Shown: positions 1 to 8,471, numbered from the stretch's first letter. The stretch is DNA of 14,938 nucleotides from JAAYDS01 sp039680625 (GCA_039680625.1 JBDKSN010000136.1:1-14938), one strand, 5' to 3'. Made by a program: numbers and translations. The notes: generated by a model not told the origin, from the letters alone.

Positions 1-3000
1 CAGGCGGCCCCCAGAGCGATGCCCAGCAGCACCCAGGCTTGGAGGTGGAACTTGAAGACCGTGTTCATGCGGCTCCACTCGCTGCCGTCGAGAAAGTCGC
101 GCAGATAGACCACCTCGACGCCCAACAGCACGCCCAAGCCCAGCACCAGCCACAGCGCGATCAGCCCTGCTTGCCGATCGTCGCGCTCGCGGAGCCAGAG
201 CAACAGCGCGCCCACCAGGAGCGGCAGCAGCAGGCCCAGGGTCGCCGAGCCGACGGCGGCCAGGGCCACGCCCCCCGCCAGCGCCAGCACGATGATCGCG
301 GCGTGGAGCGCGGGGAGCGGCCGCTGCGCGGTAGCCGCCTCACCCGAGGGCCAGAGCCGCACCACGAGCCAGCTGGCGATGGCCACCACGAACAGCCCCC
401 AGCACTGCAGCCAGTAGACCAGCCCCGAGCGCTGGTCGGCGCCGACCAGGCCCAGGCCCAGGCCCTGCGCGCGATAGTAGCGATAGAAAGGGACATACAG
501 CGCCAGGCCGAGCGCCACGGTGACGATGCCCCAGGCCAGCCCTAACCAAACGGCGCGTCGACCGCCCCGCGCCCAGGCCCAGGCCAGCCCGCCCCCGACG
601 ATGGCCAGGCCGAACGCCGGCAGATCCCACGTGTTGGTGGGGCCAAGCGCGCCATAGACCAGCGCCACCAAGAGCGCCAGCGGCACGAGGATGCGGCCCG
701 GCGTACCGACCTCGCGCGGCGCGCAGCCCAGCGCCACCAACAGCGCCACGGTGAGCGTCGACAGGGGCAGCGCCGTCAGGTGCGGGTGCAGATCGGCAAA
801 GAGAAAGCTAAAGAAGGGGAACTCGTTGATGGTGTAGGGGATGACGCGGGTCGACCGCCACCAGTAGTCAAAGGGTGGCAAGCTGGCCCGCCCGGTTAGC
901 CACTGCCCCAGCCCACGGCCAAAGGCGGCGATGCCGCTGGCCAGCGAGGCGCCCTCGGCCAGGCCGCCGAGCTGGGCAAATTGCTCGACGAGCTGGATCC
1001 CCGCCGTGAGGTTGCCCGCCACGACCACCAGCAGCAGCGCGGCGAGGCCGCCTTTCCAGGCGGCGTGTGCCTCGCCCAGGCCAGCGAGCTGCCGGCCCGC
1101 CCACCAGGCGTGGCTCGCGGTGAGCGCAAACAGGGTGGGCACCGCCAGGTTGAAGGCGATCTCGGGGCGCAGGCCCACCAGCTTGAGCAGGATGTTGACC
1201 TGAAACAGCCCCAGATAGTAATAGTTGAGCCTGCCGCCCGCAAAGTAGGGATCATACGGCGGCATGGTCTCTGAGCGGGCCACCGCCTGCAGGTAGGCGC
1301 TCTCCATCATCTTTTCGCCGCCATACCAAGGCTGCCACAGGTCGGGGTTCAACAGCCGCACGATGGTCAGCGCCAGCAAGGCGCCCGCAAAGATCGCCTC
1401 TTGCACCGCCACGCGGCGCCAGGCCACGCCGCGCCAGGCGCGCCTCCGCCACGCCACCAGCGCTCCCGCCAGGGCCAGTGTGGCCGTTACCCCCCACACC
1501 ACACCGCTCGTGTTGGTGCGCAGGTCCAGGTTGGCGGGCCACCACACCAGAAAGGTGACGAGCACCAGCCCCAAGCCCTTGCTGAGGCCGTGGCCGCGGT
1601 CGTCGAGCCAGGGCAAGAGCGGCGCCAGCAGCCCGAACGCGCCCCAACCCAGCAGCTGGAGCACCAGATACCACATCGCGAGCGCCAGCGGCCAGTGGGC
1701 ATTGGCTGACACGTTCCAGCCGACGACGGCCACGGGCAGCTCGTCGACCGGCTCATCGAGCAGTAGGGGGTCGCTCTGCGGGCCGTCGGCATACACCGGC
1801 CCCCAGATGACGTGGCGGCTGAACCAGTCTCTCACCGACGAGCCGAGCGTCGCCAGCGGCGAGCGGCCCGAGGGAGCGCCGGCGGTCTCGTCGGGCAGCA
1901 ATACGTCGCCGGCAGACGAGACGACATAGATGGTCACTGGCCCCTGCTGATAGGCTACCTGGAGCGACGAGCCGACCATGGCGTCGAACTTACTCAGGCC
2001 GGCGACGTCATAGTACGCGCGCTCGACCTCGCCCACATAGATCAGGGCGACGTCATAGCGGTCGATGATGGTCAGCGCCTCTTGCGGGTCGGTGCTGTTA
2101 TAGAGCGTGTCCAGGTCGGCCAGGCGCCAGTCGACCACCGAGCCGCTATAGGCAGCGCGTTGTTGGCGCTGGTGCCAATCCCAGCCGATGATGGTGGGCA
2201 AGCCCGTATACACCGAGACGCGCCCACCCCAGCGATACAGCGAGGTCGCGCCCTCGGCGATGGTCGGCGAGCCGACGACGTGGTCTTGCAGCCAATGGAT
2301 GGCCTCGAGATCGTTGGCCAGGATATAGTCGGCCGGTTCATCCTGATAGATGGCCTGGCGCATATAGGCCGTGCCATCGAGTCCGTGGTAACTCACGTCG
2401 GGCCAGCGGTCGATGGCCCGACCATAGACCGCAAACACGGGGTAGAGCGCCTCGGCGACCAACAACACGGCCAAGATCGCGCGCGGCCAGCGCCCCCAAC
2501 GGCCATGCCGCGAGCGCAGCCAGGCCAGCGCGACGGCCACGACGATGCCCAGCAACACCCAGGCCTGCAACGAGAACTTGAACACGGTGTTCATGCGGCC
2601 GATGTCGCCGCCGAGCACGAACAGCTCCATGAAGATCAGCAAGAAGGCGACCGTGCCCGCCAACACGGCCACGAGCCGCCGCCGCGCGCTCACCGCCGAG
2701 AGCGCCTCGGCCAGGGCCAGCGCGCCCAACGCCACGCCCACCGCCAACGCCCACTGCTCGCCGATGATCAACAGCGCCACCAGCAAGCCCACCAGGGCCA
2801 GAGCGATCGTCAAGCCATCGAGGGCGAGGTCTTGGGCGACGAGCACGCCCACCAACCGGCGCGTGCGCGCTCGGCCATAGCGCCGCATCAACGACTGATA
2901 GCGCCGCCAGGGCACCAGCGCGCCGCGCCAGACGCGCTGCGCCAGATAGGGAAACAGCACGAACAGCGAGGGCAAGTAGAGGGTGACCAGCGCACCCAGC

Positions 3001-6000
3001 GAGGTGCGCGCACCCTCCCAGCGCTCGATCTGCGCATAGGCCAGGCCATAGCGGGTGTGGTAAGGAGTGAACAACAGCCAGCTCAGCGCCGCCACGCCCA
3101 CGGCCAAGGCCACGCCCGCACCCAACGCCTTGAGCCTGTGGCTGCGCGCCCCGCGCGTGGCGCCGATGACCAGCGCCAACGCGGCCAGGCCGGTATACGT
3201 GGGCCAATCCCACGTGTTGATACACCAGAGCGCACCCACGGCCAGCGCCAGCGCCGCGCAAGGCGGGCCGTAACGCGCCGCGCCGCGCCACAGCCAGCGC
3301 AGCCAATCGCCGGGGGTGCAGAGCGCCGCCCATTCCGTGTCGACACACAGGTGTTGCACGCGCCGCATGGCGTTCACCGCCAGACCCAAGGCCAGCACGG
3401 TAAAGGGCAGCGACATCACGTGGGCATGCAGGTCGCCATAGAGAAAGCTAAAGAACGGGAACTCGTTGATCTCTCCGTTGCCCATAACGCGCGTGGCGTT
3501 CCAATACCACCACTCGTCGCGGAAAGGCAGGGGCGTACGGGTGCTCACCTTGGTCCACAGCCCCACCAGCAGACGACTGAGGTCCGAGGTGCCGGGCACC
3601 GTGCGCGCTGTGCCCAGCGCGATCAGCCCTTGGGCCAGGAGCTTGAGCTCGCCCAGGTTGCCCAACAGGCAGACCAGCGCCACCGCCCACAGGCCAGCGC
3701 GCAGACCCCGCGGCAGCCAGCGGCCATCTTCGTGCCCATCCGAGGCGAGCACGTGCACCACACTGGCCACCCCCGTGCCCAGCAAGGCGAAGAGCGTGGG
3801 CAGGGCAAGGTTATAGGCCACCTCAGGCACAATGCCGGTGAGCTTGACCAGCACCGCCACGATGACCCAGCCCCAGTAGTAATAGTTCATCGCGCCGCCC
3901 GCGAACCACGGGTCGTAGGGCGGGAAATAGCTGCTCTTGAGCACGGCGTTGAGGTAGGCAAAATCCATCGGCTTTTCGCCGCCCATCACCGGGTGCCACA
4001 GATCGGGGTTGAGGCGGCGGATGGCCCACATGCCAAAGAACAGCACGAGAAAGAGCACCTCTTGCACGAGCAACACCCGCCAGCGCCGCCGGGCCAGCTC
4101 GCGCAGCGACGCGCCGTGCCGCCAGAACTGCCACGCGCTCAACGCAGCCATGAGCGCCAGGGCGAGCCAGACCAACGTCGCGCTATAGCGCACCACATGC
4201 AGCGCGGGCAAGACCCAACTGATAAAGGCCACCACGAGCAAGCCCCAGGCCTTGCTCAGCCCATAGCCCCCATCGGGCAGGGCGTGCGCCACGCGCGCCA
4301 GCAGCGGCCAGGCGGCCGCTTGCACGAGGTATAGCGCCAGCAGCCAAAAGAACGTAGGCGCCAAGTTGGGCAGGCTGCCGCGGTCGTACAGCGCCGACCA
4401 GGTGCCACCGGCGCGCTGCGCACGCGCCTCTTGGTCAGTGAGCATGAGCTGATGGGGCGCGCGGTCGACATCGCGCGGCATCAGGCGCACCACCCGCTCG
4501 AGGTCATAGCGCTCGAACTCGGCGCGGATGGCGGCCAGGTCGAAACGGTCCGTCTTGCGAAAGATCGTCACTTTGGGATGGTCGTACACGGTGAACGACT
4601 CGTCGGCGTTGTCGTCGACGAACTCGAGGCCCCAGAGCTGCGGCCGCGAGGTGAACTCGGCGATCTGCTCATAGCCTAGCTCGCCCGAAAAGAGCATCTC
4701 GTAATAGCGCGTGGTCATGGGGTAGCGCATGGGCAGCCGTGGGATCGAGCCATACAGCCGATTGCTCGACAGGACGATATACTCGGTCTGGTCGAGCCAG
4801 CTCAACAGGGCCTCGCGCTTCTCGGGGACGTCTTCCCAATACGGCTCCATTTGGACGAGCACATAGTCGGCACTCGCCAGGTGGCCATCGATATTCAGCG
4901 GCAGCGCGTCATCCCACAGCTCGTACGAGATCGTCGAGCCGAGAGGGATCTGGTCATAGATCCAGCGCGAGGCCTCGATGCGCGTCACTGGCCGCGTATA
5001 GATCGAAGTAAAGGCCACCGCCCACAACGCCGTGCCTGCCACCACGCCCGCCGCCGCACCACGGCCCACGATGCTCAGCCAACGGCGGCGCGAGTGGCCG
5101 GCCGCCTCCCACAAGCGCACGAGGCCATAGGCGGCCACCAGGGCCATGGCTGGGTAGATCGGCAGGATATAGCGCATCGCCTTGACGAACTGGATGCTCT
5201 GGTAACCAAACACCACGGTCATCCAGACCCACGGCAGGAGGTGCTCGCTGCGCCGCGTCAACAGCTCATAGGCCATCAGCGCCCAGCCCGCCCAGATAGC
5301 CAGGCCCATCGGCAGGCCCACGCCCCACAGCACGAGGTTCTTGAGCATGTACCAGACGGCCGGCCGCGACGCCCACTGGTGGCTCGGCGGATAGTCGATC
5401 TCGCCCGAGACCAGCTTTTGCACATAGCGCATGTCGTCGAGCCACTGCGGATTGAGCCGCAGCCCGAAAAAGCCCGGCCCACTAAAGGCCTGGGGCTGCG
5501 CCACGCGAAAGGCCACAAACGCGACCAACAGCACCACCACGCCCGCCGGCACCATCTCAGCCAGCTTGAGCAGCAGCCAGTCCCACGAGACGGGGCGGCC
5601 GGGGGCCAGGTCGCGCACGCTACCATGCAGTTGATAGCGCCCCAGGCGCCGATTGCGCCAGCGATAGGGCGGCTCTACCGCGCCGCGACGCCAGGCAGCC
5701 AGCACAAAGGCCAGGGCGATCACCAGGCCGAACATGAGTGTGTTGATCTTGGTGGCCACCGCCAGGCCAAAGGCCAGGCCCAGCAAGATGCGGTCGCGCC
5801 AGCGATCCTCTTGGGCCACACAGACGGCGAGATAGAGCGCCAGGGTGACGAGCATGGTGGCCGTCGTATCGACGGTGAAATAGTGTGCCTGTTGGATGCA
5901 CAACACCGCCAACGCTTGGAGCAGCGCCGCTACCAGGCCAACCCGCCGGCCATATAGGCGAAGACCGACGCCATAGATGAGCACGACACAGAGCAGGTCC

Positions 6001-6374
6001 ATCAGCACCGAGACGCCGCGCCCGGCGAGATAGACGCCGTCATAGCCCGTCAGGCCCGTCCACTGCCCCACCGCCTTGGTGATGTACACCGGCAGCACGC
6101 CATAGACGTACGAGGCATGGCCGCGGTTGTAGGGGTTCAGCGGGTTGACCGCCGTATCGAAATACTCGCTGAGCGAGTCTGGCCAAGAGAGGTCGTTCTC
6201 GACCATGGTGAGAAAGCGCTCGTCGGGGTGCAGGTGCGTGCCCTCATCCCAGTCGATGCCGGTCAGGCGCAGCGTGCCGCCGACGAGGAGGATGGCCAAC
6301 AGCGCCACGAGCGCGAGCAAGCGCCCGCGGTCGGCGTGCAGAGCGGGGCGATGGGTTTCAGCAGATCCATGCAT
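1..6374 (-). CDS. Giant membrane protein: N-terminal GT39/PMT-like glycosyltransferase module fused to two tandem Chlor_Arch_YYY (DUF2298) modules; 3' end beyond the window
   Basis: One frame runs from ATG 6374 to the left edge (last complete codon 5..3) with no stop, giving at least 2124 residues. An in-frame TAG at 6383..6381, two codons upstream, fixes the N-terminus at this ATG or later. Residues 1-640 are GT39/PMT_2-like: a first membrane segment at about 17-37, then DWDE (41-44) and HPDER (49-53) in the first outside loop, more membrane segments, and a soluble stretch with SSNRLYGSIPRL and TTRYYEMLFSGELGY. YYY copy A spans about 668-1281 and copy B about 1559 to the edge. Each has GGEK (798-801; 1685-1688), NYYYxG (830-835; 1717-1722), INEFPFFSF (969-977; 1849-1857), DLHxH (981-985; 1861-1865) and MNTVFKF (1261-1267; 2103-2109). 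Between them lies a mostly hydrophilic region, probably extracytoplasmic. I infer an envelope glycosyltransferase or polymerase; the YYY function is unknown. The family's two-copy class usually ends in TPRs, which would lie left of the window. Confidence 0.9.
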   Translation of the reverse strand, partial: MHGSAETHRPALHADRGRLLALVALLAILLVGGTLRLTGIDWDEGTHLHPDERFLTMVENDLSWPDSLSEYFDTAVNPLNPYNRGHASYVYGVLPVYITKAVGQWTGLTGYDGVYLAGRGVSVLMDLLCVVLIYGVGLRLYGRRVGLVAALLQALAVLCIQQAHYFTVDTTATMLVTLALYLAVCVAQEDRWRDRILLGLAFGLAVATKINTLMFGLVIALAFVLAAWRRGAVEPPYRWRNRRLGRYQLHGSVRDLAPGRPVSWDWLLLKLAEMVPAGVVVLLVAFVAFRVAQPQAFSGPGFFGLRLNPQWLDDMRYVQKLVSGEIDYPPSHQWASRPAVWYMLKNLVLWGVGLPMGLAIWAGWALMAYELLTRRSEHLLPWVWMTVVFGYQSIQFVKAMRYILPIYPAMALVAAYGLVRLWEAAGHSRRRWLSIVGRGAAAGVVAGTALWAVAFTSIYTRPVTRIEASRWIYDQIPLGSTISYELWDDALPLNIDGHLASADYVLVQMEPYWEDVPEKREALLSWLDQTEYIVLSSNRLYGSIPRLPMRYPMTTRYYEMLFSGELGYEQIAEFTSRPQLWGLEFVDDNADESFTVYDHPKVTIFRKTDRFDLAAIRAEFERYDLERVVRLMPRDVDRAPHQLMLTDQEARAQRAGGTWSALYDRGSLPNLAPTFFWLLALYLVQAAAWPLLARVAHALPDGGYGLSKAWGLLVVAFISWVLPALHVVRYSATLVWLALALMAALSAWQFWRHGASLRELARRRWRVLLVQEVLFLVLFFGMWAIRRLNPDLWHPVMGGEKPMDFAYLNAVLKSSYFPPYDPWFAGGAMNYYYWGWVIVAVLVKLTGIVPEVAYNLALPTLFALLGTGVASVVHVLASDGHEDGRWLPRGLRAGLWAVALVCLLGNLGELKLLAQGLIALGTARTVPGTSDLSRLLVGLWTKVSTRTPLPFRDEWWYWNATRVMGNGEINEFPFFSFLYGDLHAHVMSLPFTVLALGLAVNAMRRVQHLCVDTEWAALCTPGDWLRWLWRGAARYGPPCAALALAVGALWCINTWDWPTYTGLAALALVIGATRGARSHRLKALGAGVALAVGVAALSWLLFTPYHTRYGLAYAQIERWEGARTSLGALVTLYLPSLFVLFPYLAQRVWRGALVPWRRYQSLMRRYGRARTRRLVGVLVAQDLALDGLTIALALVGLLVALLIIGEQWALAVGVALGALALAEALSAVSARRRLVAVLAGTVAFLLIFMELFVLGGDIGRMNTVFKFSLQAWVLLGIVVAVALAWLRSRHGRWGRWPRAILAVLLVAEALYPVFAVYGRAIDRWPDVSYHGLDGTAYMRQAIYQDEPADYILANDLEAIHWLQDHVVGSPTIAEGATSLYRWGGRVSVYTGLPTIIGWDWHQRQQRAAYSGSVVDWRLADLDTLYNSTDPQEALTIIDRYDVALIYVGEVERAYYDVAGLSKFDAMVGSSLQVAYQQGPVTIYVVSSAGDVLLPDETAGAPSGRSPLATLGSSVRDWFSRHVIWGPVYADGPQSDPLLLDEPVDELPVAVVGWNVSANAHWPLALAMWYLVLQLLGWGAFGLLAPLLPWLDDRGHGLSKGLGLVLVTFLVWWPANLDLRTNTSGVVWGVTATLALAGALVAWRRRAWRGVAWRRVAVQEAIFAGALLALTIVRLLNPDLWQPWYGGEKMMESAYLQAVARSETMPPYDPYFAGGRLNYYYLGLFQVNILLKLVGLRPEIAFNLAVPTLFALTASHAWWAGRQLAGLGEAHAAWKGGLAALLLVVVAGNLTAGIQLVEQFAQLGGLAEGASLASGIAAFGRGLGQWLTGRASLPPFDYWWRSTRVIPYTINEFPFFSFLFADLHPHLTALPLSTLTVALLVALGCAPREVGTPGRILVPLALLVALVYGALGPTNTWDLPAFGLAIVGGGLAWAWARGGRRAVWLGLAWGIVTVALGLALYVPFYRYYRAQGLGLGLVGADQRSGLVYWLQCWGLFVVAIASWLVVRLWPSGEAATAQRPLPALHAAIIVLALAGGVALAAVGSATLGLLLPLLVGALLLWLRERDDRQAGLIALWLVLGLGVLLGVEVVYLRDFLDGSEWSRMNTVFKFHLQAWVLLGIALGAA
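3..1700 (-). repeat. YYY module copy B of the intragenic duplication (approximate limits, runs to the window edge)
   Basis: Second homologous module of the giant gene, about residues 1559 to beyond 2124. All the conserved polar motifs of copy A are kept, so neither copy looks decayed. It is cut by the left edge about 15 residues after MNTVFKF; the segment corresponding to the hydrophilic region that follows copy A is therefore not visible. Confidence 0.8.
801..830 (-). repeat. 30-bp near-identical block in YYY copy B
   Basis: This 30-bp block encodes INEFPFFSFL and matches 3441-3470 at 29 of 30 bases; only one Pro codon differs (CCC here, CCG there). The shared TTT and AGC codons are notable in a gene that mostly uses G or C in third positions. 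Confidence 0.85.
2535..4372 (-). repeat. YYY module copy A of the intragenic duplication (approximate limits)
   Basis: First of two homologous modules inside the giant gene, about residues 668-1281. It aligns co-linearly with the copy at 3-1700: GYGLSKAWGL with GHGLSKGLGL, NPDLWHP with NPDLWQP, PPYDPWFAGG with PPYDPYFAGG, NYYYWG with NYYYLG, INEFPFFSF with INEFPFFSF, INTWDWP with TNTWDLP, and RMNTVFKFSLQAWVLLGI with RMNTVFKFHLQAWVLLGI. Equivalent motifs are 842-887 codons apart. The limits are estimated from the first and last residues I could align. Confidence 0.8.
3441..3470 (-). repeat. 30-bp near-identical block in YYY copy A
   Basis: Partner of 801-830, 2640 bp (880 codons) away in the same frame. 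A second pair, 2544-2599 against 18-73, matches at about 47 of 56 bases over the MNTVFKF...LLGI motif. Confidence 0.85.
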
Positions 6375-6385
6375 ATCGGGCTAGG

Positions 6386-6389
6386 CCTT
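6386..6389 (-). promoter_or_regulatory. Weak ribosome binding site of the giant gene
   Basis: AAGG lies 11 nt upstream of ATG 6374, longer than the usual spacing, so it is only weak support. The in-frame TAG just upstream leaves no earlier start to consider. Confidence 0.35.
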
Positions 6390-6405
6390 GTGGCAAGATG
6401 CGGCT

Positions 6406-6434
6406 ATTGTACGCGGCGCCAGTCGTCGGGCCAA
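6406..6434 (-). promoter_or_regulatory. Putative sigma70-type promoter of the giant gene
   Basis: On the minus strand, TTGGCC (-35, 6434-6429; 4 of 6 to consensus) is followed after exactly 17 nt by TACAAT (-10, 6411-6406; 5 of 6). It lies wholly in the 73-bp gap between the methyltransferase stop and the giant gene. Transcription would start near 6399, giving a leader of about 25 nt. The prediction is by eye only. Confidence 0.5.
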
Positions 6435-6447
6435 CCGATGAGCGACC

Positions 6448-7320
6448 CTAGCGCGCCGGTTTGACCGCCCGCACGGCATAATTCACAAAGGTCTGCTTGC
6501 GAGCGAGCCGCGCGGGGTCGAGGTTCCCACGGTCGAACCAGTTGATCACGGCGAGCAGCCAGGTGATGGGGTTCCAACGGCTACGCGTGTTCTCGCGGCC
6601 ACGAAAGCGATGGGTCGAGCGGCTGATGCACTCGGGCAGCCAGCCGCGCTCGATCAGCCCCTTGCCCACGGTATACACCCAGGTCTGCGTGCCAGGGAAG
6701 CAGTAGTGCGTCAACGGCTCGACGGGGTCGCAGCAAAAGCCCGCCTCGGTGAGCACGCGGGCCAACTGTTCCGGCTCGTATAGGCGCTCGTGGTTGGCCC
6801 AGATGCCCGCAAACGGCCCCTGGCGAATGGGCCGGCCGCGTAACGCCTCGGCGGCGCGATTGATCGGATCATACCACCAGGGATAGTGCGCCGACGGCAC
6901 GGTGAGGGCCAACACGCCACCCGGCTTGAGCACACGATAGATCTCACGGAGGCCCGCGGCATCGTCGCTGAGGTGCTCGAGCACCTCGGTGAGCAGCACG
7001 CGGTCGAAAGAGGCATCGGCAAAGGGCAGGTGCAAGATGTCGCCCTTGGTCAGCTGCACCGGCCGGCCAGCGAGGGCACGCCGTGCATAGTCCAGGGCAT
7101 GGTCATCTCGGTCGAGGCCCCAGATGCGCAGCCCGTCGTACAGCTCGGTCATGCAGAGCGAGTAAAAGCCCATGCCCGTGCCGCAATCGAAGACAGCCAG
7201 GCCGGGGGCCAGGTCGAGGTAAGAGAGCATGGTGCGCACGCGGCGCTTGTAGGCCACGTCGGACTCGTTGCAGAGCAGGTCGTCGAGTTGCGCGGCTTGG
7301 TGGGCGGTCAGCGAGGCCAT
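6448..7320 (-). CDS. Class I SAM-dependent methyltransferase (Methyltransf_11 type)
   Basis: A 290-residue protein predicted to transfer a methyl group from S-adenosylmethionine; the acceptor is unknown. Motif I is DCGTGMG (45-51), the acidic residue closing beta-2 is Asp70 in WGLD, GDILHLPF (93-100) follows, then LLTEVLEHL (109-117) and LKPGGVLALTVPS (131-143). The region after about residue 145 is rich in Trp and Arg and has no motif I recognise; it may set substrate choice. The frame is open further upstream, but those codons would lie inside the preceding glycosyltransferase gene and read as low-complexity out-of-frame protein, so ATG 7320, 10 nt after that gene's TGA, is chosen. No strong Shine-Dalgarno is seen, which fits translation coupled to the gene before. 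Beside a GT4 enzyme and a flippase-like protein, sugar or lipid-carrier methylation is plausible. A quinone or small-molecule methyltransferase cannot be excluded. Confidence 0.85.
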   Translation of the reverse strand: MASLTAHQAAQLDDLLCNESDVAYKRRVRTMLSYLDLAPGLAVFDCGTGMGFYSLCMTELYDGLRIWGLDRDDHALDYARRALAGRPVQLTKGDILHLPFADASFDRVLLTEVLEHLSDDAAGLREIYRVLKPGGVLALTVPSAHYPWWYDPINRAAEALRGRPIRQGPFAGIWANHERLYEPEQLARVLTEAGFCCDPVEPLTHYCFPGTQTWVYTVGKGLIERGWLPECISRSTHRFRGRENTRSRWNPITWLLAVINWFDRGNLDPARLARKQTFVNYAVRAVKPAR

Positions 7321-7330
7321 GGCGTGCCGC

Positions 7331-8470
7331 TCAGTGCGCGGCCAGTTCGCCGAGCAGGGCCTCGTAGCGCGAGAGGGTCTCTTCATAGTCGAACACCGCG
7401 CGCACGCGCTCGGGCGGTTGCACATAGGCGGCGGGGTCGGCCAGCACGTCGAGCAGGCCATCGGCCAGCGCGCGGGGATTGCCCGGCTCGACCAGCCGGC
7501 CCATGCCCGTCACCTGGATGACCTCGCGAGCGCCGGGGATGGCCGTGCACACCAGCGGCGTGCCGCAATAGAGCGACTCGATCTGCACACTGGGGAAGCA
7601 ATCGGTGCGGCTCGAGATGGCCACCACATCGCACATGCGGTAGAAATTGGCGAGCTTTTGCCGGTCGGTGATCAGCCCCAAGAAGCGCAAATGCTCGGCG
7701 TTGGCGTCGGCCAGGTGGCGGCAGCGCTCAAAGAACGACTCGTAAACCACCTTGTGGTCTCCGGCATAGGCAAAGACCACGTCGGGGCGCTCATCGGCCA
7801 CCAGCGGGATGGCCTGCAACAAATAGTCAAAGCCCTTTTCCTCGACAAAGCGACCGGCAAAGCCGACGAGCGGCCGACCATCGAGGCCCAGCTCGGTGCG
7901 CCAAGCCGCCACCTGCTCCAGGTCGGGATCGGGCATCACCACGGGCGGATAGATGGCGGTGAGCTTGTCGAGGTACGGCCGCAAATAGTCCGAGTGCTCG
8001 GCATAGTCCTGCGAATGGGTGGTGATGTGGTCGGCGGTGGCAGCGCCCCGGTCGAGCAGGTAGCCCACCGTGTGCTGCACGAACTGATTCCAGCCACCCT
8101 TGGGCATCACCAGGTCGCCGTGATGCGTCATCAGCAGCTTGCGCCCCGCCGAGTGGGCGATGGCGCCCAAGAGCCACGTCTCGAGCATGGGCGTGTGCAC
8201 CTGCACCACGTCGTGGTCGAGCACTAGCTCGCGCGCCGCGCGCACAAAGCCGGGCATCACCTGCCCACGGCTCAGGCGCAGGATGCTGGGCACGCGCACG
8301 ATGCGCACCCCTTGATACGTCTCATTTCGAGGCAGGTCAGAGCGAAAGCGCGAGGTGAGCACGGTGACGGTGTGCCCGCGCGCGGCCAGGCCTTCGGCCA
8401 GCCGTTGCGCATAGGCGGTGAGTCCAGTCCAGTGGGGATAGTAATAGGTCAGGGCCATCAAGATACGCAC
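7331..8470 (-). CDS. Family 4 glycosyltransferase (GT-B fold)
   Basis: About 379 residues, probably a cytoplasmic or membrane-associated retaining glycosyltransferase using a nucleotide sugar. The N-terminus (MRILMALTYYYPHWTG if GTG reads as Met) is typical of GT4. THHGD lies near 115-119. The C-terminal nucleotide-sugar half has GFAGRFVEEKGFDYLLQAI with Arg207 and Lys212, then SSRTDCFPSVQIESLYCGTP. The usual E-x7-E motif appears as Asp290-x7-Glu298. The frame is open to 8536, but that part overlaps the previous gene. GTG 8470 has GGAG six nt upstream and begins 1 nt after the flippase TGA, whereas ATG 8458 has no ribosome binding site; GTG is therefore preferred. The gene is transcribed with the flippase and methyltransferase genes. 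Donor and acceptor cannot be told from sequence; PimA-like mannosyl or glucosyl transfer to lipid is one possibility. Confidence 0.88.
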   Translation of the reverse strand: MRILMALTYYYPHWTGLTAYAQRLAEGLAARGHTVTVLTSRFRSDLPRNETYQGVRIVRVPSILRLSRGQVMPGFVRAARELVLDHDVVQVHTPMLETWLLGAIAHSAGRKLLMTHHGDLVMPKGGWNQFVQHTVGYLLDRGAATADHITTHSQDYAEHSDYLRPYLDKLTAIYPPVVMPDPDLEQVAAWRTELGLDGRPLVGFAGRFVEEKGFDYLLQAIPLVADERPDVVFAYAGDHKVVYESFFERCRHLADANAEHLRFLGLITDRQKLANFYRMCDVVAISSRTDCFPSVQIESLYCGTPLVCTAIPGAREVIQVTGMGRLVEPGNPRALADGLLDVLADPAAYVQPPERVRAVFDYEETLSRYEALLGELAAH

Positions 8471-8471
8471 A

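Noticed and set aside
2338..3348. A 336-codon minus-strand open frame within YYY copy A.
   Set aside because: It is out of frame with the giant gene and made of Ala/Gly/Arg-rich low-complexity protein, whereas the other frame gives NTWDWP, MNTVFKF and other conserved motifs.
1812..4334. An 840-codon open frame on the plus strand, opposite the giant gene.
   Set aside because: It is rich in Gln, His, Arg and Ala without any domain, exactly what antisense of Leu (CTG), Val and Ala codons yields in GC-rich DNA. The minus-strand frame has clear, duplicated family motifs.
4372..4446. Possibility that the GT39-like part and the YYY part are two adjacent genes.
   Set aside because: The frame is continuous, there is no stop between them, and ATG 4445 has no convincing ribosome binding site; the conserved end of the soluble domain runs straight into the next module.
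4851..5957. A 368-codon plus-strand open frame opposite the GT39-like module.
   Set aside because: Same Gln/His/Arg-rich antisense composition, no recognisable motif, and the minus strand carries conserved GT39 sequence over the same bases.
7321..7461. A 47-residue N-terminal extension of the methyltransferase (start at 7461).
   Set aside because: It overlaps the end of the GT4 gene and encodes Cys/Pro/Arg-rich out-of-frame sequence; ATG 7320 directly precedes the conserved protein.
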